Origin: Marixanthotalea marina
Lineage (GTDB): Bacteria; Bacteroidota; Bacteroidia; Flavobacteriales; Flavobacteriaceae
Direction of reading: 5' to 3'
Assembly: GCA_018883545.1 (NCBI GenBank)
Contig: JAHLEH010000002.1
Span: forward strand, 124,001 to 188,000
Length of the DNA stretch: 64,000 nt
Shown: piece after piece, positions 17,540 to 27,104 of the stretch
How the letters are laid out: every line of letters starts with the position of its first letter
Position numbering within the stretch: the stretch's first letter is position 1
The notes under the pieces: generated by a model
The model's input: only the letters and a program-made list of their open reading frames with translations
The model's database searches: none
What the model was told of the DNA's origin: nothing
Translations under genes and position numbers: made by a program

Positions 17540-18121
17540 TTATTGGTTTTTAAGCGCTTTCTCAATCCGCCTATCTGGAATGAGCCAAATAATGGCAACC
17601 AAAATGTATATTGCACCGCTGATACCAACATTAATAAACGATGTTATAATTCCCAAAACATAAAGTACAGGAGATACCTTTCCTTTTATATCACGCCCCA
17701 AGGCTTTTGCCAAAATAGAATCTTTACCGTGACTTTTAATAATTAAAAACTGGAGTATAAAATAAGCTATGGCAGCACCTAAAAGAATAATTCCATACAA
17801 AAAGGCCGAAGCGGCGGTAAAATGATTTTCTCCCATCCAGCCCGTAACAAATGGAATTAGAGACAACCAGAATAACAAATGCATGTTGGCCCATAATATA
17901 CCACCCGTTACATGTTTTACCGTTTGCATCATATGGTGATGATTGTTCCAATAAATGGCCAAATAAATAAAACTTAAAATATAGCTCAAAAAAACAGGCA
18001 AAAGTGGTTTTAAATCTTCAAATTCACCGCCGTGGGGCACTTTCAATTCCAAAACCATAATGGTGATAATAATAGCCAAAACGCCATCGGTAAATGCTTC
18101 CAATCTTCCTTTTGTCATCAT
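17540..18121 (-). CDS. TMEM175-like potassium channel protein (DUF1211)
   Basis: 193 residues with six hydrophobic segments. The first carries the family's pore signature region RLEAFTDGVLAIIITIMVLE (the F-x-D motif of TM1). Bacterial members assemble as tetramers of six-helix subunits and conduct K+. The start MMTKGRL could be either methionine. The C-terminal end (RRIEKALKNQ) is cytoplasmic. It ends exactly where the convergent DUF2490 gene ends, with no intergenic base, and no terminator is seen between them. Confidence 0.85.
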   Translation of the reverse strand: MMTKGRLEAFTDGVLAIIITIMVLELKVPHGGEFEDLKPLLPVFLSYILSFIYLAIYWNNHHHMMQTVKHVTGGILWANMHLLFWLSLIPFVTGWMGENHFTAASAFLYGIILLGAAIAYFILQFLIIKSHGKDSILAKALGRDIKGKVSPVLYVLGIITSFINVGISGAIYILVAIIWLIPDRRIEKALKNQ

Positions 18122-18178
18122 AACTTTATAGTATTTAATATAAAAAGGTAGTGATTAAATTCATAATCTTTTTTAAAA

Positions 18179-19585
18179 TTAAACCTTTACCGTCTTCCAA
18201 GCTCCTTTCTTAAACCAAAAAATAGCTATTACCGCTATAAAAACTTCAGCAAAAGTAATAGCTGAAAAAACACCAACAGGTCCAAAATCAAATGTTAAAG
18301 CTAAAACATAAGCTACGGGTAGTTGCAGTAACCAAAAGCAAATAAAATTAATAAATGTGGGGGTTTTAGTATCACCAGCACCATTAAATGCATTAATCAT
18401 TACCATGCCATAAGCATAAAAAATATAGCCCGATGCTAAAATACGAAGACAAAGGCTACCATACTTAACAACTTCGGGAGTTGTATTAAATACTAAAATT
18501 ATTTGTGGTGCAAATAGCAAATAAACAATGGAAACCAAGCCCATAAAAATGGCACAATATTTACTTGTTTTCCAAACAGATTGTTCGGCGCGTTCTGGTT
18601 GCAACGCTCCTAAATTTTGACCTACCAAAGCAGCCGCAGCATTACTCATTCCCCAGGCTGGCATTAACGTAAACATCATAACTCGAATAGCAATAGTATA
18701 ACCTGCCAATACTTCGCTACCAAATTCGCTCATAATACGCATTAAAAACACCCAAGAAGAGGTTCCGATAAAAAACTGACCAATACCTCCCAACGATACC
18801 TTTATTAAATTAAACATGATCTTGGTACGAATTACCAAATCCGTAACCACTATTTTAATTTTGCTATAGCCGTAAAAAAGAATTCCCAATTGAAACAAAA
18901 CAGCCGTGCCCCTGCCAATGGTAGTAGCGATGGCCGCTCCTTCTACACCATGTGCTTCAATAGGGCCAAATCCGAAAATAAAAATGGGATCGAGAATTAT
19001 ATTGAGTCCGTTGGATAATACAAGTGTCCACATAGCTACCGATGCATTGCCTGCGCCTCTAAAAACAGCATTTATTAAAAACAAAAGCATTACGGTTAGG
19101 TTTCCGCCCAACAAGATTTTTGTATAGCCAAACCCTTCGGAAATTAAATCAGGTTCTCCTCCCATTAAACTTAAAATCTGTTTTGGGTAAGCAATACCGA
19201 TAGCACTTATAAATAATGAGACAAATATGCCAAGAAATATGACTTGCACTGCAGCTTTGGAGGCGCCATCAATATCTTTTTCTCCAACACGCCTGGCCAC
19301 AATGGCTGTTGCAGCCATACTTAACCCTATGGCTACGGCATACACCAAGGTTAATACCGATTCTGTTAACCCAATAGTGGCCACAGCATTAACACTTACT
19401 TTTGAGACATACAAGATATCTACCAAAGCAAAAATGGATTCCATAAGCATTTCCAAAATCATAGGAATGGAAAGCATAAAAACCGCTTTTCTAATACTGC
19501 CCGACGTGAATTCTTGTTCTTTGCCCGTTACGGCTATTTTAAAATATTGAATTAATTGTTTAAGTGAAATTTTATGTGATTGCAT
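18179..19585 (-). CDS. MATE family multidrug/toxin efflux transporter
   Basis: 468 residues from the ATG at 19585 (MQSHKISLKQLIQYFK); the open frame extends 11 codons further without merit. Twelve predicted helices in two halves are preceded by an amphipathic N-terminal stretch. Diagnostic segments include SIPMILEMLMESIFALVDILYVS in the first half (given here as a landmark: SIPMILEML) and PAWGMSNAAAALVGQNLGA in the second. MATE proteins export cationic compounds using Na+ or H+. It stands 57 bp upstream of the TMEM175-like gene on the same strand. Confidence 0.92.
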   Translation of the reverse strand: MQSHKISLKQLIQYFKIAVTGKEQEFTSGSIRKAVFMLSIPMILEMLMESIFALVDILYVSKVSVNAVATIGLTESVLTLVYAVAIGLSMAATAIVARRVGEKDIDGASKAAVQVIFLGIFVSLFISAIGIAYPKQILSLMGGEPDLISEGFGYTKILLGGNLTVMLLFLINAVFRGAGNASVAMWTLVLSNGLNIILDPIFIFGFGPIEAHGVEGAAIATTIGRGTAVLFQLGILFYGYSKIKIVVTDLVIRTKIMFNLIKVSLGGIGQFFIGTSSWVFLMRIMSEFGSEVLAGYTIAIRVMMFTLMPAWGMSNAAAALVGQNLGALQPERAEQSVWKTSKYCAIFMGLVSIVYLLFAPQIILVFNTTPEVVKYGSLCLRILASGYIFYAYGMVMINAFNGAGDTKTPTFINFICFWLLQLPVAYVLALTFDFGPVGVFSAITFAEVFIAVIAIFWFKKGAWKTVKV

Positions 19586-19776
19586 TTTTTTACGTATTAA
19601 AATAAAACATAGCCACATGAATTATATGGCTTATTAGCACGAGAGAACCTCGATTTTATTCCTTTTGAAGTATACTTAAACAATCATAATGGCAAATATG
19701 TGAATTTTATTTAAATCCACAACAAGCATTTAGCATATTATTTTCTATTGGTTTATCTTCGCCAAAAATTCTGAAA

Positions 19777-20433
19777 ATGCTAAAGGCCGTTATATTTGAT
19801 ATGGATGGGGTTATTATTGAAAGTGAACCACTGCACCATATTGCCTACCATAAAATGTTTGATGATTTGAATATTAAAGTGTCTGATGCACTTTACGAAT
19901 CGTTTACCGGAAAAGCCACTTTAAAGATATGTGAGCAACTTTGCGAAGCTTTCAATTTGAAGGAATCGCCTGAATTTTTGGTTGAAACCAAACGCAAACA
20001 TTTCAATTATTTATTCGATAACGACAAAACCTTCGATTTAATGGAAGGGGTTTTAGATTTGATTAAAGACTATCATAATAACGGACTTACCTTAGTGTTA
20101 GGGTCTTCGGCATCTATGCCAAATATAGAGCGCATTTTCAAACGTTTTGACCTCAACAAATACTTCAAGGCCAAATTTAGTGGTGCCGATTTAAAAGAAT
20201 CGAAGCCACATCCAGAGATTTTTATTAAAGCAGCTGAAGCTACAGGATATTCCCGTAATGAGTGTATGGTGATTGAAGACGCTACCAATGGCGTTTTAGC
20301 AGCTAAATCCGCAGGTATCTTTTGTGTGGCTTTTGATAGTCCTAACTCTAAAAACCAGGACTACAGCAAAGCTGATTTGGTGGTAAAATCATTCAATGAA
20401 ATCACCTATCATAAAATACAACACTTAATATAA
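19777..20433 (+). CDS. HAD-superfamily phosphatase/phosphomutase (beta-PGM-like)
   Basis: 218 residues of the subclass IA type with a helical cap. Motif I is FDMDGVIIESEP (nucleophile Asp and general acid Asp two residues later), motif II is LGSSAS, the motif III lysine is in ESKPHPEIF, and motif IV is MVIEDATNGV. The layout matches sugar-phosphate phosphatases and beta-phosphoglucomutases; substrate is not predictable. It is convergent with ccsBA, with only 5 bp between stops. Confidence 0.9.
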   Translation: MLKAVIFDMDGVIIESEPLHHIAYHKMFDDLNIKVSDALYESFTGKATLKICEQLCEAFNLKESPEFLVETKRKHFNYLFDNDKTFDLMEGVLDLIKDYHNNGLTLVLGSSASMPNIERIFKRFDLNKYFKAKFSGADLKESKPHPEIFIKAAEATGYSRNECMVIEDATNGVLAAKSAGIFCVAFDSPNSKNQDYSKADLVVKSFNEITYHKIQHLI

Positions 20434-20438
20434 AGGGA

Positions 20439-23400
20439 CTATTTCTTTTTATAATATTTGACATACCCTCTATAAGACAAAACTCCCAACAAGGCCAGAA
20501 TAGCTATGGCAATAGCTATAATATTGAAGCTCGCTATTTGCTGACCAGATTGGTACGAATGCAATCCTGATAAATAGAAATTTACCCCAAAATAGGTAAA
20601 GATAATGAACGAAAATGCGATAATAGAACATAGGTTATACAACCATCTGCCACGCAATCCTGGTACCAAACGCATGTGTATTACAAACGCATAAATCATA
20701 ATACTTATTAACGCCCAAGTCTCTTTTGGGTCCCAGCCCCAATAACGTCCCCAACTTTCGTTGGCCCACATACCACCTAAAAAGTTACCAATGGTCAACA
20801 TTACCAAACCAACCGTTAAGGCCATCTCATTTATAATGGTAAGTTCCTGGATATTTATATCCATTTTCTTTTTATTGTCTTTATTGGTAAAAACCATCAA
20901 TAGTAAAGAGACAATTCCTAAAATCATTCCCAAGGTAAAAGGCCCGTAACTTGCCACAATAACTGCTACGTGAATCATCAACCAATAACTATTCAACACA
21001 GGTTGAAGGTTTGCTATGGCTGGATCCATCCAATTCCAATGAGCAATCATCAATAACATAGCAGTTACAAATGCTGTTGAAGCTATAGTCAATTCACTTT
21101 TTCTTCCAAACGCCAGTCCAAAAAACATACTAGACCACGCCACATACAACATAGACTCGTAAGCATCACTCCAAGGCGCATGACCAGAAATGTACCAACG
21201 CACAATCAAACCAGCCGTATGCAATAAAAACAAAATAAGTATGGTAATCTTAAATATATTGGCCAAAACATTCAAGGTTTTGCTCTTATCTTTGAAAATT
21301 TGAATAATCAACACCACAAAAAGCACAGTACCAGCATACAAATACCAGCTGAATAGCTTTTTGAAAATATCGTATTTGTTGTAAAGCACTTCGGTATTTA
21401 TTTTTTTATCCGATAGCATTACAGAAGCACCATAACGCTGTTGTGTTTTTTTAACGGCTTCCAAAATTTTATTGGCTTCAGAGTAATCTCCCGTCTGCTT
21501 TGCCGTATTAAGCATATACAAATAGGCGTTAAAGCTATTCTTTATAAAATTGGCATAAAGCGAATCTTCTACTTTAAAAGTCTGTTCTTTATAAATACTG
21601 GAAGAAATCCAGGTATTGTTTTCATCTTCAGGCAACGGGAAAATCCGTAAGGTGTTCAACCCTTCGTAAGGTAAAGTGTTGTAAAATAAATTAACACGTT
21701 GGTCTACCTCCTTAAGCTCTTTTTGAATGGCAGTGGGCGGATTGGCTTTATATGCTTCTTCAATATAAGGTGCCAATTTATATGTGCCTGTTTCGGTTAA
21801 GAAATCGGCTAAAGAAACATATTTATCTTCTTTACTTGTCCCTATAATAGTTCTAATAGAGTCCCCTTTTTTTAAAGGCAAATAAATAATAGGTACGTTA
21901 TACCAAAGCATAGGACTTTCTTGCATAGACAGCAATACCTGGTTGGCATCAAAGTCTTCATATGTATCGTGCTTGCTTACCTTACGCAACACTTCGGAAG
22001 CATAGGTGTTTAATGGCATCATACGGCCATCGAGATCTTGAATAACCATACGACCAAAAACATCGGCGTGTTCTTTTGGGGCTATATTGGCTTGTAAAAT
22101 GGAATCTACCAAAACCTTTTCTGGTCTTGAATGGTTATGTTCATCGCCTTTTGTATGTTCTTGCGAAAAACCATTAAGGCCTAAGCATAGAAATACAACA
22201 GCCAATATCTTCTGCTTTTTAGCTTTTACCTTTTCCAATTGCTTTTTTAAATCGCCAAAGCGCGATTTTTTAGCAAATAAAATAGCCATCAGTCCAAAAT
22301 ATAACAAGAAATACCCAATATAAGTTATTAAAGAACCCCAGTAATCGTGGTTCACGGAAAGAATGGTTCCCAATTCATCAGGGTCAAAACCGGATTGGAA
22401 AAATCGGTACCTACGATGGTCCAGTATGTGGTTCATGTATATTTTATAATCAAAATCACCCTCTTGTTCATCGAATACGGTTATCTGACTCGAATATGCC
22501 GAATATCTATTCTCAGTACCAGGGTAGCGTTCGGCCACGAAATCGTTCAACTTAATATTAAAGGGCAGCTCTAAAACTTTAGAACCGTACTTAATGGCAA
22601 TATCCAAGCCACCAACCTGCACTTGTTTAAAAGCATTATCTATACCCTTACCGCCTAGCACACCAACACGTTTGGTTTCACCATTGGTAGTAACTTTAAA
22701 AACAGCACCATCTTCGTCATTCTTCAATATTTGTGATTTTTGAACAATATCGAAAACACCTTTTACCACTGGTTTTGGGAACACCAACTGCATATCGGCT
22801 ATAACATAACGTGACCGCAAGACTAAAGGCTGCAAACTATCTTTAACCAATGTACCCTGAGCCATGGTGGCCATGGTTAGGTATTCACCTTCAAAAGGCG
22901 ATTTTATTGTTAGGTCATTATTTGAATAGGTAATATTTACAGCACCTTCGGTTGGTTTGTTCAATGCAAACAATATGTTATGGATGCTTGCTACTTCACC
23001 AACCTTTAAAAAGTGATTATGCGGTGCACCACCACCCGATTCTACAATTTTTAAATACTCCTCACCATTATCATTAGGCACAATATCTTCTTCAGCTCCT
23101 TGAATAAACTTTTCGAGTTCAATACTTACAAGCTGTTTGTCATATTGGGTTTCTATCTTAAAATCGTTATCCAATCGCGCTGAAAAGTCGACTTCTTCTT
23201 CAAGAGGTAAACGTTGTGGCACACCATCAATCATGTAATCGCCATCTATATAAATCTTTACATAGGTTTTTTGCGAAAGAAATGTATTTTTAGTTTCCCC
23301 TTCTCGAATGCCCATCATGCCTTCAAAACTAAAATACCTTGTAATGCCGGCCCCCAAGAGGATGAAAATAAACGCAAGATGCAAAATAAGTGTTGGCCAT

Positions 23401-23636
23401 TTCTCCTTTTTATACAATTGGTAGCGCACTATATTGCCCACAAAGTTTATTACAAAAAGTACCATGATGGCTTCAAACCACCAAGCATTATAAATAAGGG
23501 TTCTTGTATAAGCCGTAGGCGATGTTAATTCTCCAGCATCCAAAAATGTGCCGGTTACCATAGCGGCTGCGAATACTAAAAATAAAATGGCGGTAAGACG
23601 AGTGGAAAAAAGAATTTTGGCGAGTGTGTTTTGCAT
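20439..23636 (-). CDS. ccsBA: Fused ResB-CcsA cytochrome c biogenesis protein
   Basis: 1065-residue system II heme exporter and cytochrome c synthase. The N-terminal ResB/CcsB part (about 1-470) has four membrane helices and a large periplasmic domain. A second periplasmic insert covers about 490-760. The C-terminal CcsA part carries the tryptophan-rich heme-handling WWD region (WGRYWGWDPKETW, near residue 960) flanked by histidines in membrane helices. I use the ATG at 23636 (MQNTLAKILFSTRL) because the open extension upstream covers a promoter box. The fusion is normal in Bacteroidota. Confidence 0.93.
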   Translation of the reverse strand: MQNTLAKILFSTRLTAILFLVFAAAMVTGTFLDAGELTSPTAYTRTLIYNAWWFEAIMVLFVINFVGNIVRYQLYKKEKWPTLILHLAFIFILLGAGITRYFSFEGMMGIREGETKNTFLSQKTYVKIYIDGDYMIDGVPQRLPLEEEVDFSARLDNDFKIETQYDKQLVSIELEKFIQGAEEDIVPNDNGEEYLKIVESGGGAPHNHFLKVGEVASIHNILFALNKPTEGAVNITYSNNDLTIKSPFEGEYLTMATMAQGTLVKDSLQPLVLRSRYVIADMQLVFPKPVVKGVFDIVQKSQILKNDEDGAVFKVTTNGETKRVGVLGGKGIDNAFKQVQVGGLDIAIKYGSKVLELPFNIKLNDFVAERYPGTENRYSAYSSQITVFDEQEGDFDYKIYMNHILDHRRYRFFQSGFDPDELGTILSVNHDYWGSLITYIGYFLLYFGLMAILFAKKSRFGDLKKQLEKVKAKKQKILAVVFLCLGLNGFSQEHTKGDEHNHSRPEKVLVDSILQANIAPKEHADVFGRMVIQDLDGRMMPLNTYASEVLRKVSKHDTYEDFDANQVLLSMQESPMLWYNVPIIYLPLKKGDSIRTIIGTSKEDKYVSLADFLTETGTYKLAPYIEEAYKANPPTAIQKELKEVDQRVNLFYNTLPYEGLNTLRIFPLPEDENNTWISSSIYKEQTFKVEDSLYANFIKNSFNAYLYMLNTAKQTGDYSEANKILEAVKKTQQRYGASVMLSDKKINTEVLYNKYDIFKKLFSWYLYAGTVLFVVLIIQIFKDKSKTLNVLANIFKITILILFLLHTAGLIVRWYISGHAPWSDAYESMLYVAWSSMFFGLAFGRKSELTIASTAFVTAMLLMIAHWNWMDPAIANLQPVLNSYWLMIHVAVIVASYGPFTLGMILGIVSLLLMVFTNKDNKKKMDINIQELTIINEMALTVGLVMLTIGNFLGGMWANESWGRYWGWDPKETWALISIMIYAFVIHMRLVPGLRGRWLYNLCSIIAFSFIIFTYFGVNFYLSGLHSYQSGQQIASFNIIAIAIAILALLGVLSYRGYVKYYKKK

Positions 23637-23660
23637 GATTATGTACCCTTTTAGGTCGTG

Positions 23661-23668
23661 CAAATTTA
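23661..23668 (-). promoter_or_regulatory. Candidate -7 box of ccsBA
   Basis: Minus-strand TAAATTTG matches TAnnTTTG about 25 nt before the chosen ATG. No clear -33 TTG is present. Confidence 0.4.
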
Positions 23669-23809
23669 AGTATTAATGTTTATTTTAAGGTGTTAAAGTT
23701 TGTGAAAAGAGGGTCAAAGTTTCAAATTGGAAGAACTAAATATATTAATAATAACTGAAAACTTTCAACTGTCGCTGATTACTGAAAACTGCGATTGTTT
23801 ACTGGCAAA

Positions 23810-24196
23810 CTATTTCTGCCTTGCTTCAAAAATTTTTAAGTACAGAAATGTACTCATTTTACGGGCTCTACTTTTGGCATTATTGGCATATTCGCCCTCA
23901 AAAAGCTCGTCTATTGTTTGAAACCATAAATTAAGCCATAGTCCGAAATGACGTTCGCTAATAGTATTCTTATAGGCTTTATCCACTTTAACATGGGCTT
24001 CCAATGGATTGCCCAAATATTTTGTTTTTAAAAACAAACTCGATTCCCAAAAGGTTGTCAACCGTTCCAAGTGAGCATCCCAATCTTGTATGGTTTCATT
24101 AAAAAAGGGGCCTAGTTCGGCATCTCTTCTAACCTTGGCGTAAAATGAAGACACCAACAAATAAATATCTTCACGAGTTCTTATATCGCTTTTCAT
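23810..24196 (-). CDS. Group III truncated hemoglobin
   Basis: 128-residue 2-on-2 globin. The group III layout is seen in FYAKVRRDAELGPFFNE (B/C helices), WDAHLERLTTFW (E helix) and PLEAHVKVD, whose His is the probable proximal heme ligand. FGLWLNLWFQTIDELFEG closes the fold. Members bind O2 or NO and often serve in nitrosative stress defence or oxygen chemistry. It is 173 bp upstream of ccsBA on the same strand. Cytoplasmic, no signal peptide. Confidence 0.88.
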   Translation of the reverse strand: MKSDIRTREDIYLLVSSFYAKVRRDAELGPFFNETIQDWDAHLERLTTFWESSLFLKTKYLGNPLEAHVKVDKAYKNTISERHFGLWLNLWFQTIDELFEGEYANNAKSRARKMSTFLYLKIFEARQK

Positions 24197-24289
24197 AAAA
24201 CAAAATTACAGTATTTTATTGGCAATAAAGTTTTAAACTTTCAACTCTTTACTTTTAACTTTCAAGTTAACTTCTGTATTTTAGCGGCT

Positions 24290-25060
24290 ATGATATCGGT
24301 AATTATTCTAGGAGCTGGCAATGTTGCCAATCACTTGTTCAAAGCTTTCAAAAAATCAGATCAAGCAACTGTAAAACAGTGGTATAATAGAAGTTTAAAC
24401 ACTATAAAGCAGTTCAGTAACCAAACTGAAATAACAGATAACCTAGCCCAAATTAAAGACGCCGATTTATATATTTTGGCAGTAAGCGATGATGCTGTAA
24501 AAGAACTGTCCGCTAAACTTCCTTTTGCAAACAGATTAGTTGTACACACCTCTGGAAGCGTTAACATACACGATATAGATAAAAAGCACAGGCGTGGCGT
24601 TCTGTACCCGTTGCAAACATTCTCTAAAAATTCAGATATGGATTTTACCAATGTGCCCATTTGCATTGAAGCGATTGAAAGTGAAGATTATCATTTGCTT
24701 AAAAAAATAGCTGTGAGTTTGGGCAGTCCGACCAAAAAAGTGAATAGTGACCAACGTCAAGTCCTACATTTGGCAGCTGTTTTTGTGAATAATTTTACCA
24801 ATCAGCTTTACAGGTTGGGACATGAAATATCGGAAAGTGAGGCAGCCGATTTCGACCTTTTAAAACCGTTGATATTAGAAACGGCAAAAAAAATAGAACA
24901 CCTTTCACCATACATGGCGCAGACTGGCCCTGCTAAGCGCAACGACAAAACTACTTTAAAAAAGCATTTAAAATTACTAGAAGACAAACCACATCATAAA
25001 ACTGTTTACGAATTATTAACCAAATCGATACAATTAACTCATGGAGGAAAAAAGCTATAA
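24290..25060 (+). CDS. DUF2520 / Rossmann-like oxidoreductase
   Basis: 256 residues. The N-terminal NAD(P)-binding fold has the glycine motif GAGNVANHLFKAF at about residues 8-20. The C-terminal all-helical DUF2520 domain contains HLAAVFVNNFTNQLY. It is related to ProC-type dehydrogenases, but the substrate is unknown. Its 3' end overlaps the kdsC-like gene by 20 bp, and it heads a compact run of six same-strand genes conserved in flavobacteria. Confidence 0.87.
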   Translation: MISVIILGAGNVANHLFKAFKKSDQATVKQWYNRSLNTIKQFSNQTEITDNLAQIKDADLYILAVSDDAVKELSAKLPFANRLVVHTSGSVNIHDIDKKHRRGVLYPLQTFSKNSDMDFTNVPICIEAIESEDYHLLKKIAVSLGSPTKKVNSDQRQVLHLAAVFVNNFTNQLYRLGHEISESEAADFDLLKPLILETAKKIEHLSPYMAQTGPAKRNDKTTLKKHLKLLEDKPHHKTVYELLTKSIQLTHGGKKL

Positions 25061-25550
25061 AGAATATTTACAACACATTACAACATTTATTTTTGACGTT
25101 GACGGCGTTTTAACCGATGGTTCCCTTGATGTCACAGAAACGGGAGACCTATTAAGAACCATGAACGTAAGGGACGGCTATGCCTTAAAATTTGCCGTAA
25201 ATTCTGGGTATAATGTTGCTATTATTTCGGCAGGAACCAACAATGGCGTTAAAATACGTTTGGAAGGTCTAGGAATTAAAACTGTGATTTTAGGTGCGCA
25301 AAACAAATTGAACACATTCAACGAATACATAAAAACCAACAATATAAAATCGGAAAATGTACTGTATATGGGTGATGATATTCCCGATTACAACGTAATG
25401 AAAAATGTTGGTCTGCCCTGCTGTCCACAAGACGCCGTACCAGAAATAAAAGGCATTGCAAAATACATATCACATAACAATGGTGGAAAAGGTGCTGTTC
25501 GCGATGTTATAGAACAAGTTTTAAAAGTGCAGGACAAATGGGTTTTTTAA
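25041..25550 (+). CDS. kdsC: KdsC-type HAD phosphatase (KDO 8-phosphate phosphatase)
   Basis: 169-residue C0-type HAD hydrolase without cap, the length typical of KdsC. Motif I is FDVDGVLTDGSL, motif II is ISAGTN, and motif IV is YMGDDIPDYNVM. Family members hydrolyse 3-deoxy-D-manno-octulosonate 8-phosphate to give KDO for lipopolysaccharide core. They act as tetramers. It overlaps the preceding DUF2520 gene by 20 bp and the following UbiA gene by 13 bp, so the three are translationally coupled. Confidence 0.88.
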   Translation: MEEKSYKEYLQHITTFIFDVDGVLTDGSLDVTETGDLLRTMNVRDGYALKFAVNSGYNVAIISAGTNNGVKIRLEGLGIKTVILGAQNKLNTFNEYIKTNNIKSENVLYMGDDIPDYNVMKNVGLPCCPQDAVPEIKGIAKYISHNNGGKGAVRDVIEQVLKVQDKWVF

Positions 25551-26443
25551 ACCTAATTCGGTGGAAGAACCTTCTCCTAATTGCCATGGCGCAATTCCTC
25601 ATAAAATATGCCTTTTTAGAGCCTTATGCGGCAATTACTAGCCTGAACACACTTGACATAATACTATTAGTTTTGGCTACCATTTGCATTGCTGCGGCTG
25701 GAAATATTATCAATGATATTAATGATGTTGAAACAGACGCCATCAACAAACCAAACAAGGTAATTATAGGCAAACATATTTCAGAAAAAACAGCTTATAA
25801 CCTGTTTATCTCTTTAAATGTGGTTGGTGTTGGCATCGGCTATTACTTGTCCAATACCGTTGGCAGAAGTGGTTTTTTCTCTTTATTTATTATTATTTCG
25901 GTATTACTTTACCTCTACGCAACCTATCTCAAACAATTGCTCTTAATAGGCAATATAGTAGTTTCTATTATGGTAGCGTTAAGCATTATTATTGTTGGCT
26001 TGTTTGAATTAATGCCCAATATGACTGTTGAAAACCAAACTCTTCAACTTGTTTATTTTAAAACCATATTAAACTATGCCAATTTAGCTTTTATTTTAAA
26101 CTTGATTAGGGAAATTGCCAAAGATACCGAAGATATTGAAGGCGATGCTAAAACCGGCATAAAAACACTTCCTATAGTAATTGGAAAAACAAACACAAAC
26201 TATGTCCTGTTAGGGTTGTCCCTAATCCCTTTAGTTTCCATTTTTTTTTATGTTTCCGATTCGCTGTATAAAAATCAAATGGCCGTTATTTATTTTCTAA
26301 TTTTTATAATCGCACCATTAATTTATTTGTGCATAAAAGTAATTACAGCCAAATTAAAAAGTGATTATACACATATAAGCAACATTTTAAAACTTATTAT
26401 GCTTTTCGGAATGCTTTCCTTACTTTTATACAGGTATAGCTAA
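25538..26443 (+). CDS. UbiA-family prenyltransferase (geranylgeranylglycerol-phosphate type)
   Basis: 301 residues with about eight membrane helices. The first prenyl-diphosphate-binding motif is NDINDVETDAINKP (two Asp separated as in N-x-x-x-D-x-x-x-D) and the second is KDTEDIEGDAKTGIKTLP. Family members transfer a prenyl chain from its diphosphate to an acceptor within the membrane. Bacteroidota copies are usually annotated as the archaeal-type geranylgeranylglycerol-phosphate geranylgeranyltransferase, but the acceptor in flavobacteria is not established from sequence. Overlaps kdsC by 13 bp. Confidence 0.85.
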   Translation: MGFLNLIRWKNLLLIAMAQFLIKYAFLEPYAAITSLNTLDIILLVLATICIAAAGNIINDINDVETDAINKPNKVIIGKHISEKTAYNLFISLNVVGVGIGYYLSNTVGRSGFFSLFIIISVLLYLYATYLKQLLLIGNIVVSIMVALSIIIVGLFELMPNMTVENQTLQLVYFKTILNYANLAFILNLIREIAKDTEDIEGDAKTGIKTLPIVIGKTNTNYVLLGLSLIPLVSIFFYVSDSLYKNQMAVIYFLIFIIAPLIYLCIKVITAKLKSDYTHISNILKLIMLFGMLSLLLYRYS

Positions 26444-26451
26444 AAGAGTTT

Positions 26452-27054
26452 ATGCTAAAAGAAAAATTAAAAAACCATCACATCATCTTAGCTTCAGGTT
26501 CACCCAGAAGACAACAGTTTTTTAAGGAGTTGGGGGTTGATTTTGAAATCCGTTTAAAATCTGTTAAAGAAGAATACCCCAATAGATTAAACCATTTTGA
26601 AATAAGCGATTACTTAGCACAACTAAAAGCATTGCCTTTTAAAAATGAATTAAAAGAAAACGATATTCTTATAACCAGCGATACCATAGTTTGGCACAAT
26701 GGTGAGGCCTTAGGGAAACCCAATGATAAAAATGAAGCCTTTGCCATGATTAAGTCGTTGAGCAATACCACACACGAAGTGATAACCTCAGTTTGTTTCA
26801 CTACCACTAAATTGGAGAAAACATTAAATGCTACAACCAAAGTAACATTTAAGGAACTAACCGATGATGAGATCAACTATTACATTGACACCTTTAAACC
26901 GTTCGATAAAGCTGGGGCTTATGGCATTCAAGAGTGGATTGGCCAAATTGGCGTTACCAAACTGGAGGGGTCTTATTTTAACGTCATGGGATTGCCAACA
27001 AACCTCGTATATAGTTGTTTAGTTGGTATTGCAAATGAGGTACAAAAACATTAA
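26452..27054 (+). CDS. Maf family nucleotide pyrophosphatase
   Basis: 200-residue house-cleaning enzyme that hydrolyses non-canonical nucleoside triphosphates. The N-terminal signature ILASGSPRRQQFFKELG supplies the phosphate-binding Ser-Arg residues. SDTIVWHNG holds the catalytic Asp, and KAGAYGIQEW the C-terminal conserved region. It begins 8 bp after the UbiA stop. YhdE-type (dTTP/UTP) and YceF-type specificities cannot be separated with certainty; the AYGIQ segment favours the dTTP/UTP group. Confidence 0.93.
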   Translation: MLKEKLKNHHIILASGSPRRQQFFKELGVDFEIRLKSVKEEYPNRLNHFEISDYLAQLKALPFKNELKENDILITSDTIVWHNGEALGKPNDKNEAFAMIKSLSNTTHEVITSVCFTTTKLEKTLNATTKVTFKELTDDEINYYIDTFKPFDKAGAYGIQEWIGQIGVTKLEGSYFNVMGLPTNLVYSCLVGIANEVQKH

Positions 27055-27104
27055 ATTAAACAACACTAATCAGTATTTTTGTTTAACTTTCAATAAAAAA
27101 TTAT

